Made by a program: the position numbers and the translations under genes
Source of the DNA: Streptomyces uncialis
Lineage (GTDB): Bacteria > Actinomycetota > Actinomycetes > Streptomycetales > Streptomycetaceae
Reading direction: 5' to 3'
Assembly (NCBI RefSeq): GCF_036250755.1
Contig: NZ_CP109583.1
Coordinates: 2,790,001-2,854,000, forward strand
DNA: 64,000 nucleotides
Notes under the pieces: generated by a model
Told to the model about the DNA's origin: nothing
What the model saw: only the letters and a program-made list of their open reading frames with translations
The model's database searches: none
In this document: positions 63,886 through 64,000 of the stretch, piece by piece
How positions within the stretch are numbered: the stretch's first letter is position 1
Layout: each line of letters begins with the position of its first letter

Positions 63886-64000
63886 CTGAGTGCGGACCCT
63901 GTCCTGATTCGGGACGCCGGGCCCGCCACATGGCGCTCCCGGCGCACGGGTTGTCATTACTGCCGACGGTGTAAAGCGTCAGGCTAAACGCGCAATTCCC
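63886..64000. other. Upstream of the 64-residue gene
   Basis: 115 bp up to the window edge. Some AT-richer sequence (TTTACACC, GTTTAGCC on the minus strand) may belong to a promoter. Nothing firm. Confidence 0.3.

Overview
This window reads as a high-GC actinobacterial chromosome, almost certainly a Streptomyces. The reasons are very strong G/C third-position codon bias, many GTG starts, four clustered signal peptidases (sipW-X-Y-Z), nsdA, ndgR, a lysine-tailed HU protein (hupS), and an order (sip - rplS - trmD - rimM - rpsP - ffh - glnD/glnK/amtB - nsdA - ftsY - smc - mutM - rnc - recG - rpmB - thiD/thiL - ddl - gpsA - hupS - leuCD - ndgR - gltX) that I recognise from memory as the conserved Streptomyces core near the rpsP/smc/leuCD loci. 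It is housekeeping core sequence with small accessory insertions. I see no complete insertion sequence, prophage, CRISPR array or biosynthetic cluster.

Layout. 1-6.1 kb: signal peptidases and the rpsP-KH-rimM-trmD-rplS ribosome-assembly operon, all on the minus strand. 6.5-7.9 kb: a small accessory patch with a SprT-like zinc protein and a decayed prolyl-tRNA synthetase remnant. 8-14 kb: ffh and the nitrogen operon amtB-glnK-glnD, with a candidate GlnR box. 14.4-26.9 kb: nsdA, a primase-polymerase-like protein, ftsY, an Eis-like acetyltransferase, the glucose permease, smc, a coiled-coil miniprotein and acylphosphatase. 27-37 kb: a CAP-domain protein, mutM-rnc-rpmF-yceD, a coiled-coil protein with a Gln/Tyr-rich tail, coaD-rsmD and recG. 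37.3-42.4 kb: a plus-strand two-gene operon pairing an HSP90-family ATPase with a 1038-residue TPR-like protein. 43-53.8 kb: DAK/FakA-like kinase, rpmB, thiD, thiL, an Lrp-type RAM protein, a DUF3515 lipoprotein, ddl, gpsA, plsC, cofC, a 67-residue protein and hupS. 54-58.9 kb: leuCD divergent from ndgR, and a DUF4188 gene divergent from a MerR regulator. 58.9-62.6 kb: five tRNA genes (three Glu, two Gln), a HAD phosphatase, gltX and a FAH-family enzyme. The window ends with a 64-residue protein carrying two TANPRRT motifs.

The least explained feature is a family of intergenic mosaic repeats built on a 20-nt core (consensus GCGCAGTTCCCCGCGCCCCT). It fills seven intergenic spaces: 14.2, 18.5-19.0, 28.7, 34.2-34.7, 42.4-43.1, 52.4-52.7 and 62.6-63.6 kb. 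In four of them plus-oriented units face minus-oriented units across a shared central core, the architecture of bacterial interspersed mosaic elements. In the 42.4-43.1 kb cluster nine copies alternate 73- and 71-bp spacing. These are non-coding although they contain long open frames.
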